A stretch of DNA of 64,000 nucleotides from Chitinophaga sp. HK235 (GCF_018255755.1 NZ_CP073766.1:6012501-6076500), one strand, 5' to 3'; numbered from the stretch's first letter, positions 8,640-17,972 are shown. A program made the numbers and translations. Notes: generated from the letters alone by a model not told the origin.

Positions 8640-10007
8640 ATGAGAAAGACAGTTGTATTGGATGTTGTTGGGCTATCCGCTGCTTTGCTGGAGCATATGC
8701 CATTTCTGAAAGGTTATGCGCAGCAGCGGCATATGGCAACCGTATCACCGATGTTGCCGGCAGTAACCACTGCGGTACAGAGCACCTACCTGACAGGCGA
8801 ATGGCCAAGTGAACACGGTATTGTAGGTAACGGCTGGTACGACCGTACCGATTGTGAAATCAAATTCTGGAAACAATCCAACAAACTGGTGGAAGGCCAG
8901 AAAATCTGGGATAAAGCCCGGCACCTGGATCCTTCCTTTACCTGTGCTCAGATGTGCTGGTGGTACAATATGTACGCCAACGTGGACTACTCCCTGACAC
9001 CCCGTCCCAATTACCTTTCAGACGGCCGCAAAATACCGGACTGCTATACTACGCCCGATACACTGCGGGACTATCTTACCAAAGAACTGGGACCATTCCC
9101 GCTATTTAACTATTGGGGCCCTACTGCCAATATCAAATCGTCGCAGTGGATTGCTGACGCTTCTATATTGACAGACAAACTATACGATCCTACTTTAACA
9201 CTGATATACCTCCCGCATCTCGATTACTGCCTGCAGAAATTCGGGCAGGATCCTGCCGGTATTGCCAAAGAGCTGCAGGAAATTGACGCAGTATGCCAGC
9301 AGCTGATTACCTGGTATCAGCAGAAAGGCTGTGACCCGATCGTATTGTCGGAATACAGTATTACCAATGTCAGCAATCCGGTACATATCAACCGTATCCT
9401 GCGCCAGGAAGGCCTGCTGTCGATACGTGCGGAAAGAGGTCTCGAGCTGCTGGATCCCGGTGCGTCCAAAGTATTTGCGGTATCAGACCACCAGCTGGCA
9501 CATATCTATTTCAACGATCCTTCCTGCTTCAGAAGAGTAAGGGAGCTGCTCGAAAAAGTACCCGGTGTACAAATGGTGCTCGACCGGGAAGGAAAAAGAG
9601 AACACCACCTGCACCATGAACGCAGCGGTGATCTCGTACTGGTAGCCGATGCCAACAGCTGGTTTACCTACTACTACTGGCTGGATGATAACAAAGCTCC
9701 CGATTTTGCCCGCATTGTGGATATCCACCGTAAGCCGGGATATGATCCGGTGGAAATGTTTATGAACCCTGCAGATCCGCTGATCAAGCTGAAAGCTGCA
9801 GCCAAACTGCTGAAGAAAAAACTGGGCTTCCGTTACCTCATGAATGTAATTCCGCTGGATGCTACGCTCATCAAGGGTTCGCACGGCCGTCTGGAAGAAA
9901 ACCCTGCCAATCATGCGGTGGTAATCAGCAAAACGCCACTGGCGCAAAAACAGTTGCAGGCCATCGACGTATATGACGTGATATGGAACCAGCTGACTGG
10001 TAAATAA
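8640..10007 (+). CDS. eboF: EboF, alkaline-phosphatase-superfamily phosphodiesterase/pyrophosphatase
   Basis: 455 aa from ATG at 8640. This start places the superfamily motif TVVLDVVGL, with a likely metal ligand at D8, at the N-terminus; an in-frame ATG at 8598 would add 14 unrelated residues. The probable nucleophile threonine is in PAVTTAVQST (T43/T44), followed by LTGEWPSEHGIVGNGW, typical of nucleotide pyrophosphatase/phosphodiesterase-like members. Further metal-site residues are expected in the DYC, SEYS and SDHQ segments. It is the last recognised gene of the ebo cluster. A phosphate- or nucleotide-leaving step in the pathway is inferred. Confidence 0.87.
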   Translation: MRKTVVLDVVGLSAALLEHMPFLKGYAQQRHMATVSPMLPAVTTAVQSTYLTGEWPSEHGIVGNGWYDRTDCEIKFWKQSNKLVEGQKIWDKARHLDPSFTCAQMCWWYNMYANVDYSLTPRPNYLSDGRKIPDCYTTPDTLRDYLTKELGPFPLFNYWGPTANIKSSQWIADASILTDKLYDPTLTLIYLPHLDYCLQKFGQDPAGIAKELQEIDAVCQQLITWYQQKGCDPIVLSEYSITNVSNPVHINRILRQEGLLSIRAERGLELLDPGASKVFAVSDHQLAHIYFNDPSCFRRVRELLEKVPGVQMVLDREGKREHHLHHERSGDLVLVADANSWFTYYYWLDDNKAPDFARIVDIHRKPGYDPVEMFMNPADPLIKLKAAAKLLKKKLGFRYLMNVIPLDATLIKGSHGRLEENPANHAVVISKTPLAQKQLQAIDVYDVIWNQLTGK

Positions 10008-10017
10008 GCCGTCCCAA

Positions 10018-10119
10018 ATGTATAAATATGCTCGCGCCCTGATCTGCCTGTTGTTACTCTCCGGAGGGCTGGCAGCGCAGGAATCGTTTTTTCCTGCCAG
10101 CATTTTTGCAGAATATTAA
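10018..10119 (+). CDS. 33-codon open frame resembling a signal peptide (small peptide or gene remnant)
   Basis: Begins 11 bp after the eboF stop. The translation starts MYKYARALICLLLLSGGLAA, then QE, a classic positively charged/hydrophobic/AxAQ signal-peptide pattern, and stops after only about ten more residues. It could be a tiny secreted peptide, or the stump of an exported protein whose body was lost. It is too short for standard gene calling. Confidence 0.4.
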   Translation: MYKYARALICLLLLSGGLAAQESFFPASIFAEY

Positions 10120-10123
10120 AATC

Positions 10124-10202
10124 CGGTTAATTCGTCGTTATTGAGCGGTTTCAGGCTGTTTTTTTCTCCGCTTAATTCGTTATTTTTATAAAGCAGTTTC
10201 AA
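10124..10202. repeat. imperfect direct repeat upstream of the YjbR-like gene
   Basis: Two copies of a CGNTTAATTCG...GC(G/A)GTTTCA pattern start at 10124 and 10169, 45 bp apart. The role is unknown. The stretch between the small open frame and 10309 shows nothing else. Confidence 0.4.
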
Positions 10203-10308
10203 TCACTATTTACAGCAAACGCATATTCCACATATGTAGCATATTTCAATATGTTTGTTTGTGGTAGATTTCTTTGAGGTAACCCGTTCAGAGACGGTAA
10301 TGTAAACG

Positions 10309-10686
10309 ATGTTTAAACTTGCTGCTATGTTTGACAATACCCTTGATTTTTGCCGGTCTTTACCGGCTGTGACCACAGAAAAGAAGTGGGATAATGAACT
10401 GCGTTTTTTTGTGGGTGAGAAATTATTCTGCATGCTCTCTCTTGACCCGCCCCATCGCGTATCCTTCAAATGTACGCCCAGTCAGTACCATCAACTGATA
10501 GCCAAACCGGGTATTGTGCCGGCACCGCATCTGGCGCGTTATCATTGGGTACAGGTGAAGCAGGAAGATCTGATGCCTTCAGTTGAACTGGAGCATTTCC
10601 TGCACAATGCCTACGACCTGATCCTTGAAAGCCTGCCTCCCTATGAGCAGGAAGCGATTCAGAAACAGCGGAGGGTGGACGCCTAA
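10309..10686 (+). CDS. MmcQ/YjbR-like family protein
   Basis: 125 aa, the usual length for the YjbR/MmcQ fold. The pattern of a Trp near residue 27 (TTEKKWDNELRFFVGEKLFCML), then FKC, then a central HWVQV and a C-terminal AYDLILESLP matches this family, which has a CyaY-like double-wing fold of unclear function and is sometimes called DNA-binding. The start may instead be the second ATG at 10327. It stops 3 bp before the end of the convergent TauE gene. No operon partner. Confidence 0.8.
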   Translation: MFKLAAMFDNTLDFCRSLPAVTTEKKWDNELRFFVGEKLFCMLSLDPPHRVSFKCTPSQYHQLIAKPGIVPAPHLARYHWVQVKQEDLMPSVELEHFLHNAYDLILESLPPYEQEAIQKQRRVDA

Positions 10687-10689
10687 CTA

Positions 10690-11475
10690 CTAAACCCACA
10701 GGGTATAGACAATATCGTACAATCCGAAAAGCACCAGTGTGAGTGCAAAGATTTTTTCCAGCAGCGGTGTTTTCATTTTTACTGCCGTTTTAGCACCGAG
10801 ATAAGAAGCCGGAAAGGCTGTTAAAGACAACAGCAGGGCGATGTTCCAGTCAATATGCCCGAGGTACCAGTGTGTAATAGCACCTGGCACCGACAATATC
10901 GCTGAGAGTATAACTGCGCAGGCAAGTGCCTGTTTGATGGGCATCTTCAGGCGCCGGATAAAAAAGGTGCTGAAGAGGATACCGCCTGCATTGGCCAGCA
11001 AACCTGCTAAAAAGCCGATACACAAAGCAGCACCCATCACCTGGGAAGCCTGTATATCCTTACTGTTCAACGGTGTTTCCACAGAAGTACCTTTGTTGCG
11101 CAGATAGGAGTACAACAGAGAAGAGCCTAAAGACATAATAAACAAGGCCGTCAGTATCATCAATGTTTTTCCGGCCAGGAAGCTGCTCATCCAGGAACCC
11201 ACGACGGTGGCGGGTACACCAAATAGAGCCCCCAGCAATACCACTCTTTTATTAAACAGCTTTTCTTTGGTATATACCGCTGTGGCAGAGAGCGTGCTGG
11301 AAATAGATGCCGGCAGAGGAGAAGCCAGCGCAAAAAAAGGATTGACGCCAGCAAAAATCTGCAGCGCAGGTGTACTGATAGCACTGCCGCCTTTGCCCAG
11401 CAGGCCCGATAAATAGCCGACAACTATACCTATCACCAGTATTGACAGGTAGTTGGATTGTTGTAAATATTCCAT
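10690..11475 (-). CDS. TauE/SafE-family membrane permease
   Basis: 261 aa with about eight membrane segments in two halves. The glycine-rich N-terminal motif GYLSGLLGKGGS and its second-half counterpart FLAGLLANAGG are the family signature. Members move sulfite, sulfonates or other small organic anions across the inner membrane; the substrate cannot be read from sequence. Convergent with the YjbR-like gene and transcribed alone. A second family member, paired with DUF1634, lies at 53.8 kb. Confidence 0.9.
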   Translation of the reverse strand: MEYLQQSNYLSILVIGIVVGYLSGLLGKGGSAISTPALQIFAGVNPFFALASPLPASISSTLSATAVYTKEKLFNKRVVLLGALFGVPATVVGSWMSSFLAGKTLMILTALFIMSLGSSLLYSYLRNKGTSVETPLNSKDIQASQVMGAALCIGFLAGLLANAGGILFSTFFIRRLKMPIKQALACAVILSAILSVPGAITHWYLGHIDWNIALLLSLTAFPASYLGAKTAVKMKTPLLEKIFALTLVLFGLYDIVYTLWV

Positions 11476-11691
11476 TCATTTTATCCCTCCGGGAAACGTG
11501 CAACTAATGGTTGGTGTGGTTGGTTTATCTCAATTACAGGTGGTCCAAAAATAGGGGCAGGAAATTAATAATGGTGATAACTATAAGTTATGGGAGATAA
11601 CAATATATTATATTTATTGCTAGTCTATAAAGCTAATGAAGTGAATATTCGTTATTTTCATATCGCTAACGAATAGCAGTTAAATTGTCAT

Positions 11692-12387
11692 ATGATAAAG
11701 AAAGTGGATTTTCCCAATGCTGATTATACCTTACAATGGCTGTACCGGGACCATAACCAGCATATCTACGAAGATTACAATACCATAGGCGTTCCGAGTG
11801 AACAGGTTTTTGAGGATATCCACCGTATACTGGAAGTGTTGCACGGGGCGCAGTTATTGATTCCCACCAATCTGAACAAGTCAAAGAAGTTCGAGTTTTC
11901 GAGTATGGACATTGATCATATTGTGTCTGAGATCCGGCAGTGGGTGCGGTCGAGGGTGATCAAACAGAAGCTGGGCATATACGGTTATGGAATCGTAAAG
12001 TTGCCGAATGGTGAAGATGTGATTCAAAAAGACCTGGTACAGGTAGCAGAGCTGCGCCTGACAGATAGGAGTTTTAAGATATCTACTGCTAAAACCATCT
12101 GGGTGCCGGTAGTGCAGGATGAATCGGAGCATTACAACTGGCAGATAGGGTTGGCAGAATTGAATGCTCCCCGGCTGGAAAACTGTCTGGCAGCCGTATT
12201 TCATAAGTTGAAGCTGGAAGTGGTGCCTGGCCTGGAAGAGGAAGACCGGTCCAAACCGATCTGGCAGAAGGGTTTTAAGCTATACCCTTCCCGGGAAGCG
12301 ATTGAAAGCGCCTATATTGAAGATCCGCCTCCGCCCAGTTTCGATATTGCAAAATACCTGCTTCCCAAAACGGAGGCGAATCACTAA
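11692..12387 (+). CDS. hypothetical protein, 231 aa
   Basis: Not recognised. The protein looks soluble: no signal peptide or membrane segment, charged throughout, with a proline-rich patch DPPPPSFD near the C-terminus. Codon use looks like that of neighbouring genes and the frame is open over its full length, so it is very likely real. It ends exactly where the convergent oxidoreductase gene ends, with no space between them. Confidence 0.7.
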   Translation: MIKKVDFPNADYTLQWLYRDHNQHIYEDYNTIGVPSEQVFEDIHRILEVLHGAQLLIPTNLNKSKKFEFSSMDIDHIVSEIRQWVRSRVIKQKLGIYGYGIVKLPNGEDVIQKDLVQVAELRLTDRSFKISTAKTIWVPVVQDESEHYNWQIGLAELNAPRLENCLAAVFHKLKLEVVPGLEEEDRSKPIWQKGFKLYPSREAIESAYIEDPPPPSFDIAKYLLPKTEANH

Positions 12388-13725
12388 TTATATTTTAGGC
12401 GCCCAGCCTTTTTCATATTCTCTTTCCCACAGTTTCATGGCTTCCTTGTCGTTGAGGATGTGGCCATTGGCGGGATCGGTATGCAGTATGCGGCCGGTAC
12501 GCTGAGCGATATTGCCGAGCAGGCACAGCAGTGTGCTGCGGTAACCGATATTGATTTCTGAATTAAGGGTTGCTTTTCCGCGGATGCTTTCCAGGAAGTT
12601 ATTGATATGCACGGCATCATAAAATTCTCCTGCCGGGCTTACGGTGTTGGTCACGCTCTGGTCGGGGTTGGCGGCCTGCTTTACCTCTTTCACCACTTTG
12701 TTTTTATTGTCTACTATTTTATAGCTGTCGCCGCCGGAGTTGTAAAGGCTACCGTTTTCACCGAAGATGGCGAATCCGCGGCCACTGCCTTCCAGGTTAA
12801 AAGGATCACAGCTACGGCCTTCCCAGGTGATGGCTTTGTTGCCTTCAAATTCGAAGTTGAGGGTTTGTGTGTCTGGTGTTTCCCAGTCATCTTTAGGGTG
12901 GGCATAACGGCCACCGGCGGAAGTAACTTTGGTCGGGAATTCCAGGTCCATAAACCAGCGGAGGCAGTCCAGTTCATGGGTGGCGTTGTTGCAGGTTTCG
13001 GAGGTGCCCCAATGCCAGCGCCAGTGCCAGTTGTAGTGTACGATATTGTCCAGGTAGTCTCTGCGGGGTGCAGGACCTTGCCAGAGGTCCCAGTTGAGCG
13101 TGCCAGGCACAGGAATTTTTTTACCGATACCGATCGGCTGGCGATCGTTGACATACCAACCGCGCCCGTAATGCACTTTACCAATGATACCCTGTTCCTT
13201 CACTTCTTTGATGGCTTGCTGCAGGTTGGGCCAGGAACGGCGCTGGTTGCCCATTTGCACGAGTCGGTTGTATTTTTTAGCAGCTGCAACCAGCAGTTCA
13301 CCTTCATGCGGATTATGGGCACATGGTTTTTCCACATACACATGTTTGCCGGCAGCGGTGGCCATAATAGCAGCGGGGGCATGCCAGTGGTCAGGTGCAG
13401 CCACGATGAGCGCATCAAAATCTTTCTGCTCCAGCAGTTTGCGGATATCCTTTATAACGGTCGGTTTCCGGTCCTGGGCGCCGGTAACGGCTTTCAGCCC
13501 TTTTTGAATGGCGCCGTCTTCTACATCACAGATATAACCTATTTCAGCGCCCGGCAGTTTGGCTGCCACCTGTGCCAGCCAGTTCCCACGGGAATTAACC
13601 CCCATGACGCCCAGCACCAGCTTGTTGCTGGGTGCGTTTTTCCCAAATACCGGGAAATTGAGAATAGTCAGCCCCGCTCCTATACCAGCCAGGGAACCGG
13701 TTTTTATAAAGTCTCTTCTTTTCAT
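12388..13725 (-). CDS. Tat-exported Gfo/Idh/MocA-family oxidoreductase
   Basis: 445 aa. The N-terminus MKRRDFIKTGSLAG is a twin-arginine signal followed by a hydrophobic stretch, so the folded enzyme is exported with its cofactor. The NAD(P)-binding Rossmann domain has LGVMGVNSRG, the catalytic-lysine motif is VEKP, and the C-terminal domain has the conserved His in HELDCLRW. Family members of this type in Bacteroidota oxidise sugars, for example at C3 of glycosides. The nearby DUF1080 gene supports such a role. A LacI-type palindrome lies 34 bp upstream of the start (13759-13770). Confidence 0.93.
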   Translation of the reverse strand: MKRRDFIKTGSLAGIGAGLTILNFPVFGKNAPSNKLVLGVMGVNSRGNWLAQVAAKLPGAEIGYICDVEDGAIQKGLKAVTGAQDRKPTVIKDIRKLLEQKDFDALIVAAPDHWHAPAAIMATAAGKHVYVEKPCAHNPHEGELLVAAAKKYNRLVQMGNQRRSWPNLQQAIKEVKEQGIIGKVHYGRGWYVNDRQPIGIGKKIPVPGTLNWDLWQGPAPRRDYLDNIVHYNWHWRWHWGTSETCNNATHELDCLRWFMDLEFPTKVTSAGGRYAHPKDDWETPDTQTLNFEFEGNKAITWEGRSCDPFNLEGSGRGFAIFGENGSLYNSGGDSYKIVDNKNKVVKEVKQAANPDQSVTNTVSPAGEFYDAVHINNFLESIRGKATLNSEINIGYRSTLLCLLGNIAQRTGRILHTDPANGHILNDKEAMKLWEREYEKGWAPKI

Positions 13726-13758
13726 AACGGATCTCTCCAGTTGAATAAAATGTTTTTA

Positions 13759-13770
13759 GCAATCGGTTGC
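13759..13770. promoter_or_regulatory. LacI-type operator-like palindrome (site A)
   Basis: GCAATCGGTTGC, an imperfect dyad with perfect GCAA/TTGC half-sites around a central CG, as in LacI/GalR-family operators. It is upstream of the minus-strand oxidoreductase gene. Close variants stand at 17368, 17974 and 63185. Confidence 0.6.
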
Positions 13771-13984
13771 AGAGGGAAAAATAACAAGAAAATTTTATGG
13801 TTTGTGTAAAATTTTGATGAAGGGAGAATCAGGAAGCAAAATGTGGATAAAAATGCTTGCTGAAGAAAATACGGTTGATCATGCTGTATATAAATACTAA
13901 GGTGATGAAACTACCTGTTAACGGCCAACAGTAGGAAGCCCGGGAAGTTAATCCTGAATAATGCCGCAAACCGGGCAATAAAAA

Positions 13985-14013
13985 AAACCGGGCAGCGCTA
14001 CGCTGCCCGGTTT
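13985..14013 (-). terminator. rho-independent terminator of the DUF885 gene
   Basis: A perfect 13-bp stem, AAACCGGGCAGCG with its complement, and a 3-base loop. On the minus strand it is followed by a U-run (the A-run at 13981-13987), just past the stop of the DUF885 gene at 14052. Confidence 0.9.
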
Positions 14014-14051
14014 CAATCAGTTTTTCAGCGGCCAGCCGCCATTAAAACATT

Positions 14052-15824
14052 TTATTTAGATCCGTAAAATCTCACCATTTTTTCTTCAAGCACAGACAAG
14101 GGTATACAACCATCTTTCAACAGCTCGTCGTGGAAAGCAGGCAGACTGAATTTATCACCGAGGGCTTTGGTGTATTTCTCCCGCAGCTCTCTGATTTTAA
14201 GCTCACCGATTTTATAGGACAGGGCTTGTCCGGGGATGGCCATGTAGCGTTCTATTTCGGCGGTGGCTTCGTGTTCAGATACTGGTTCGTTATCCATCAT
14301 GTATTTGATAGCTTGCTCACGGGTCCAGCCTTTACGGTGCATACCTACGTCAACAACTAAACGAATAGCGCGGTGTATTTCGTCGGTAAGGCGTCCGAAG
14401 TACATATAAGGATCCGTGTACAGGCCCAGTTCTTTACCGAGGCTTTCGCAGTAGAGGGCGTAACCTTCGCCGAAAGCGCCCACCCAGGCGAAGCGGCGGA
14501 ACTGAGGCAGGGAATCATTTTCCTGTTGCAGGGAGAACTGGAAATGGTGTCCTGGAATGGCTTCATGCAGGAAGAGGCATTCCATGCCCGAATAAGAGAA
14601 ATCGGCCGCATTGAGGATAGGCACATAAAAAGTACCCGGACGGGAACCATCAGGGCTGCCAGGCTGATATTCTGCAGAGGCTGAAGCAGCGCGGTAGGCC
14701 TCTGTTTGTTTGATTTCAAATTTGGATTTGGGAAGATGACCATACATTTTTCTGACACCAGGCATGATTTTGTTTTCGATTGCTTTGAAAGAATCGAGTA
14801 CAGCAGCGGGTGTTTTGAAGATGCGCAGCTTTTTGTCGTTGCGTACAAAAGTGAAAAATGCAGACAGGTCCCCTTTGAAGCCGGTGCTGTTTTTTATTGC
14901 TTCCATCTCTCCGCGGATGCGGGCCACTTCACTTTCGCCCAGCGCATAGATCTCTTCAGGTGTTTTGTTGGTGGAAGTCCAGGACCTTACAAGATAGTCG
15001 TAATATTTTTTACCATCAGGAATACCATCGATACCGCTCGTTTTGCGGGCTTTAGGAAGATATTCTTCCTGCATGAATTTGTACAGTCTGCTGTAAGCCG
15101 GCAGGATAAATTTTTCGATGGCTGCATTGTATTCGCTGGCAAGCTGTTGTTTGGCGGTTGCATCCAGTGAATCAGGCAGTGTTTTGAGTGGTGCAAAGAA
15201 AACGTTGGTGCTGTCTTTTTTAGACAGGTCTTTCAGTTGGGGAAGGGTTTTAATCACCAGCTTTTCCGGTAATACATAACCGGTAGCAATACCCTGGCGC
15301 ATATTGGCGATAGCGGTATCTGCCCATGCAGAAAAACCTTCCATGCGGTGCATGAAGTTCTCATAATCCTTTTTGTTTTTGAAAGGCTGGGCGGAAGCAC
15401 CGGAACCTAACTGGGCCAAGGTGATGGGCAGGCAGGTGAACTGCTGTACCGGCATCAGGTATTCATGATAAGTAAGCACTTCCCGGTTGAGCGACAGTTC
15501 GCGCTGCAACATGGCATAGGTGATACGATCATTATTGGATAAGCTGGAGGTGTCTATCTTTTTAAGAGCCTCCTGGTAGGCGGCATAAAAAGAGTCAGCC
15601 CGGTGACGGTAGGGCTGGCCGATATCTACCGGCAGCTGGTCATTATACTTGTTTTCACCGTTGAAAGTAGCCTGTACCGGCTGGAGTGCCATATTACCCT
15701 CATAGTAACGGGCCACAAGCTGATGGAGAGAATCCCGCGAGGCCTGTTGACCGCTGTGGCTGGTGCGCTGCTGGCAGGAGGCAGCCAACAGGCTTCCTAT
15801 CAACACTAAAGAAGCGTATTTCAT
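14052..15824 (-). CDS. DUF885 family lipoprotein, metallopeptidase-like
   Basis: 590 aa. A lipoprotein signal ends in LLAASC, so the protein is probably anchored by Cys17. The zinc-binding motif HEAIPGHHFQ of DUF885 proteins is near residue 420, with the downstream Glu-containing segment GEGYALYCESLG. DUF885 proteins are distantly related to M3/M32-type peptidases and are annotated as dipeptidyl- or carboxypeptidase-like; the substrate is unknown. It has its own terminator and is separated from the DUF1080 gene by another terminator, so it is an independent unit. Confidence 0.9.
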   Translation of the reverse strand: MKYASLVLIGSLLAASCQQRTSHSGQQASRDSLHQLVARYYEGNMALQPVQATFNGENKYNDQLPVDIGQPYRHRADSFYAAYQEALKKIDTSSLSNNDRITYAMLQRELSLNREVLTYHEYLMPVQQFTCLPITLAQLGSGASAQPFKNKKDYENFMHRMEGFSAWADTAIANMRQGIATGYVLPEKLVIKTLPQLKDLSKKDSTNVFFAPLKTLPDSLDATAKQQLASEYNAAIEKFILPAYSRLYKFMQEEYLPKARKTSGIDGIPDGKKYYDYLVRSWTSTNKTPEEIYALGESEVARIRGEMEAIKNSTGFKGDLSAFFTFVRNDKKLRIFKTPAAVLDSFKAIENKIMPGVRKMYGHLPKSKFEIKQTEAYRAASASAEYQPGSPDGSRPGTFYVPILNAADFSYSGMECLFLHEAIPGHHFQFSLQQENDSLPQFRRFAWVGAFGEGYALYCESLGKELGLYTDPYMYFGRLTDEIHRAIRLVVDVGMHRKGWTREQAIKYMMDNEPVSEHEATAEIERYMAIPGQALSYKIGELKIRELREKYTKALGDKFSLPAFHDELLKDGCIPLSVLEEKMVRFYGSK

Positions 15825-15883
15825 GTAATTCTGATTGTTTGATGATAGATTGGTAACAAATTACTCAAATCCTTATAACAAAA

Positions 15884-15909
15884 AAGCATTCCGAAGAATC
15901 GGAATGCTT
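15884..15909 (-). terminator. rho-independent terminator of the two-domain DUF1080 gene
   Basis: An 11-bp perfect stem, AAGCATTCCGA/TCGGAATGCTT, with an AGAA loop. On the minus strand it is followed by a U-run (A-run at 15880-15885). It lies 42 bp past the stop of the DUF1080 gene. Confidence 0.88.
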
Positions 15910-15950
15910 ATTTAGAACAGTGAACAATGAAAAAAAAGATAAAAAATATT

Positions 15951-17318
15951 TTATTTCAATACTTTAATTCGAATGTTTTTAAAGGAAACCTCATTACCAT
16001 GATCCTGTAAAAGGATGTGTCCTACCGGCCAGAGACCAAAATTTTTCCAGTTTTTGTATTTGCTGATCGCCACCAGATCTTTGAAGGCTTGGGAGCCCCG
16101 CTCATATTCCAATACTTTAAAACCGTTCAGCCAGTGCTCCACGTGGTTATTTGGATACACAATAATACGACCTTTGTTCCAATCTCCAATAGGTAGAAGG
16201 GCACGTTTTTCCTGTTTTCTTGTCATGAGATCATAGAGAGAAGCAAGAGTTCGGTTACCATCGCGGCCCAGCTTGGCATCCGGGTGCTTTTCGTCGTCCA
16301 GTACCTGGTACTCCAGTCCGATGGCAGATTTACCACCCGTCTCATACGATTCATTCACGAAGTATTTTACGCCGCTATTGGCTCCTGATGAGAGTTTGAA
16401 CATAAATTCCAGTTCAAAGGCACCATATTCCTTTTCCGTGACAATGTCACCACCACTGCCTTCTTCGTCACCATTGGAATGTGCAATGGTCAGTATGCCG
16501 TCTTTCATTTGCCAGCCGGTGGCCGGGAAATCTTTTCTATAAGCCCCTCTCCAGCCTTTGCTGGTTTTCCCATCCCACAGCAACTGAAAACCGTTCTTTT
16601 TCTGCTGGGTGGAGATGGTATTGTCAACATTGTTGACTACATAGATGTTGTCATAAGGAGAATACTGGGCAGCGGCTGGTTTGTCGATGATACGGATATT
16701 CTTCCAGTAGATATGTTTGTTTTCATCCGCGGCGTTTTTGCCGATACCATGTACCTGCAGGGCGATGAAACCTTTTGGTAACGCAGTGTCCACCAGGTGG
16801 GCGGTAGGTACGCCATTTACCCAGGTACGCATTTCATTGCCGCGGCATTCGATACGGTATTTATTCCAGCCCTCGTTTTTGAAGGCCTGTTGTCCGGCGG
16901 GGTTGAGTTCCAGCGGATACTGCCAACCTCTTCTGCCTTCTTCATAAATACCTCCGCTCCATTTGCGGTCAGAAGGGTCGATCTCCATCTGGTAGCCAAA
17001 TACCCGGCCACTCTGATAATCCTCCCTGCTCTGGCTGCGGAACTGGATGCCGGAGTTAAAAGGCGCTCCCAGCTTAAATTCAAGCTCCAGGATAAAGTCA
17101 CCGTACTCCTTGTCGGTGGCCAGGAAGGAATTAGGCGTACCCGTTACCGTAGTACCTACTATCTGACCGTCCTCAACGTTATAGACGGCCTTGCCTCCCA
17201 GCTGTTTCCAGCCTTTCAGGTCTTTACCATTAAACAGTGGCTGCCACTGGCTTTTCTGCGCGAATAGGCTGCCGTAGATACAAAGCAGGCTGCCGCATAA
17301 TAAAATCGTTCTTTTCAT
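15951..17318 (-). CDS. exported protein with two DUF1080 (3-keto-disaccharide hydrolase) domains
   Basis: 455 aa with a signal peptide ending at SLFAQ. Two DUF1080 jelly-roll domains follow: the first (about 26-215) opens with PLFNGKDLKGWK and ends YWKNIRI, and the second (about 245-455) opens with LLWDGKTSKGWRG and ends FKNIRIKVL. DUF1080 enzymes act on 3-keto-glycosides produced by Gfo/Idh/MocA-type dehydrogenases, so this gene fits the oxidoreductase at 12.4 kb. A LacI-type palindrome lies about 50 bp upstream. Exact substrate unknown. Confidence 0.92.
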   Translation of the reverse strand: MKRTILLCGSLLCIYGSLFAQKSQWQPLFNGKDLKGWKQLGGKAVYNVEDGQIVGTTVTGTPNSFLATDKEYGDFILELEFKLGAPFNSGIQFRSQSREDYQSGRVFGYQMEIDPSDRKWSGGIYEEGRRGWQYPLELNPAGQQAFKNEGWNKYRIECRGNEMRTWVNGVPTAHLVDTALPKGFIALQVHGIGKNAADENKHIYWKNIRIIDKPAAAQYSPYDNIYVVNNVDNTISTQQKKNGFQLLWDGKTSKGWRGAYRKDFPATGWQMKDGILTIAHSNGDEEGSGGDIVTEKEYGAFELEFMFKLSSGANSGVKYFVNESYETGGKSAIGLEYQVLDDEKHPDAKLGRDGNRTLASLYDLMTRKQEKRALLPIGDWNKGRIIVYPNNHVEHWLNGFKVLEYERGSQAFKDLVAISKYKNWKNFGLWPVGHILLQDHGNEVSFKNIRIKVLK

Positions 17319-17367
17319 AACTAAACCGGAAATGAAGGTGTCAAATTAAACAATGAAAATGATTTTT

Positions 17368-17379
17368 ACAACCGATTGC
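17368..17379. promoter_or_regulatory. LacI-type operator-like palindrome (site B)
   Basis: ACAACCGATTGC, which differs at one base from the reverse complement of site A. It is placed upstream of the minus-strand DUF1080 gene. Confidence 0.5.
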
Positions 17380-17419
17380 AAAAAGAAATTATCCTCGCTC
17401 ATCAGAAGCATCAGCAGCA

Positions 17420-17782
17420 TCATAATACATCACCGTTACGGTATAAAGCTAATACGGCTTTCATGATAGTATTAATTTTCTTCATGGGCAGGTCTTTTTC
17501 GGGGTCGAGCAAGAGGATCTTCATCCGGGCCCTTTTTTCCGTCAGCAGATCGGGATGATCTATACTATGCCCTTCTACGATGCCCAGGTAAGGCTGTCCG
17601 TATTTTTTATGTACCCAGAGGTAACAACACATCTTTCCTTTATAGCAATAAAAGGGCATTCCGTATTTCCAGTCTTCTTTCAGGTTGGGGTCTGCTTTGA
17701 GCAGGTAAGCGCGCATAAATTCCAGACAGCTTTTCAGTGGTTCCGGTTGTTTCAGAAAATAGTTGTCAATAGGTCTTAACAT
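17420..17782 (-). CDS. DUF1801 (YdhG-like) domain protein
   Basis: 120 aa, a typical length for DUF1801. The conserved features are an N-terminal helix (YFLKQPEPLKSCLEFMRAYLL), the central motif WKYGMPFYCYKGKMCCYL and the C-terminal ARMKILLLDPEKDLP. The family shares the frataxin-like fold seen in YdhG and YobT-type proteins and has no settled function. It is a solo gene between the DUF1080 gene and the susC promoter region. Confidence 0.8.
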   Translation of the reverse strand: MLRPIDNYFLKQPEPLKSCLEFMRAYLLKADPNLKEDWKYGMPFYCYKGKMCCYLWVHKKYGQPYLGIVEGHSIDHPDLLTEKRARMKILLLDPEKDLPMKKINTIMKAVLALYRNGDVL

Positions 17783-17972
17783 ACTACAGATTTTAATAGG
17801 TGCCCTGCTAAATTACAGCATTCGGCAAAAAGGTACGCTTGATTAGGAATACTGCTGAATGATCGCAGTATAATGTTCATCTCCTGAAAAGTAATACAAA
17901 CAAACATCCCCTGCTGGAAAGGGTTTGAAGAGGATCATCGTTACCGGTCCGAACAAATATGCAACATGTTAA

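Noticed and set aside
12607..13809. 400-codon open frame antisense to the Gfo/Idh/MocA gene
   Set aside because: The real gene shows Tat signal, Rossmann and EKP motifs; the antisense product is low in recognisable features.
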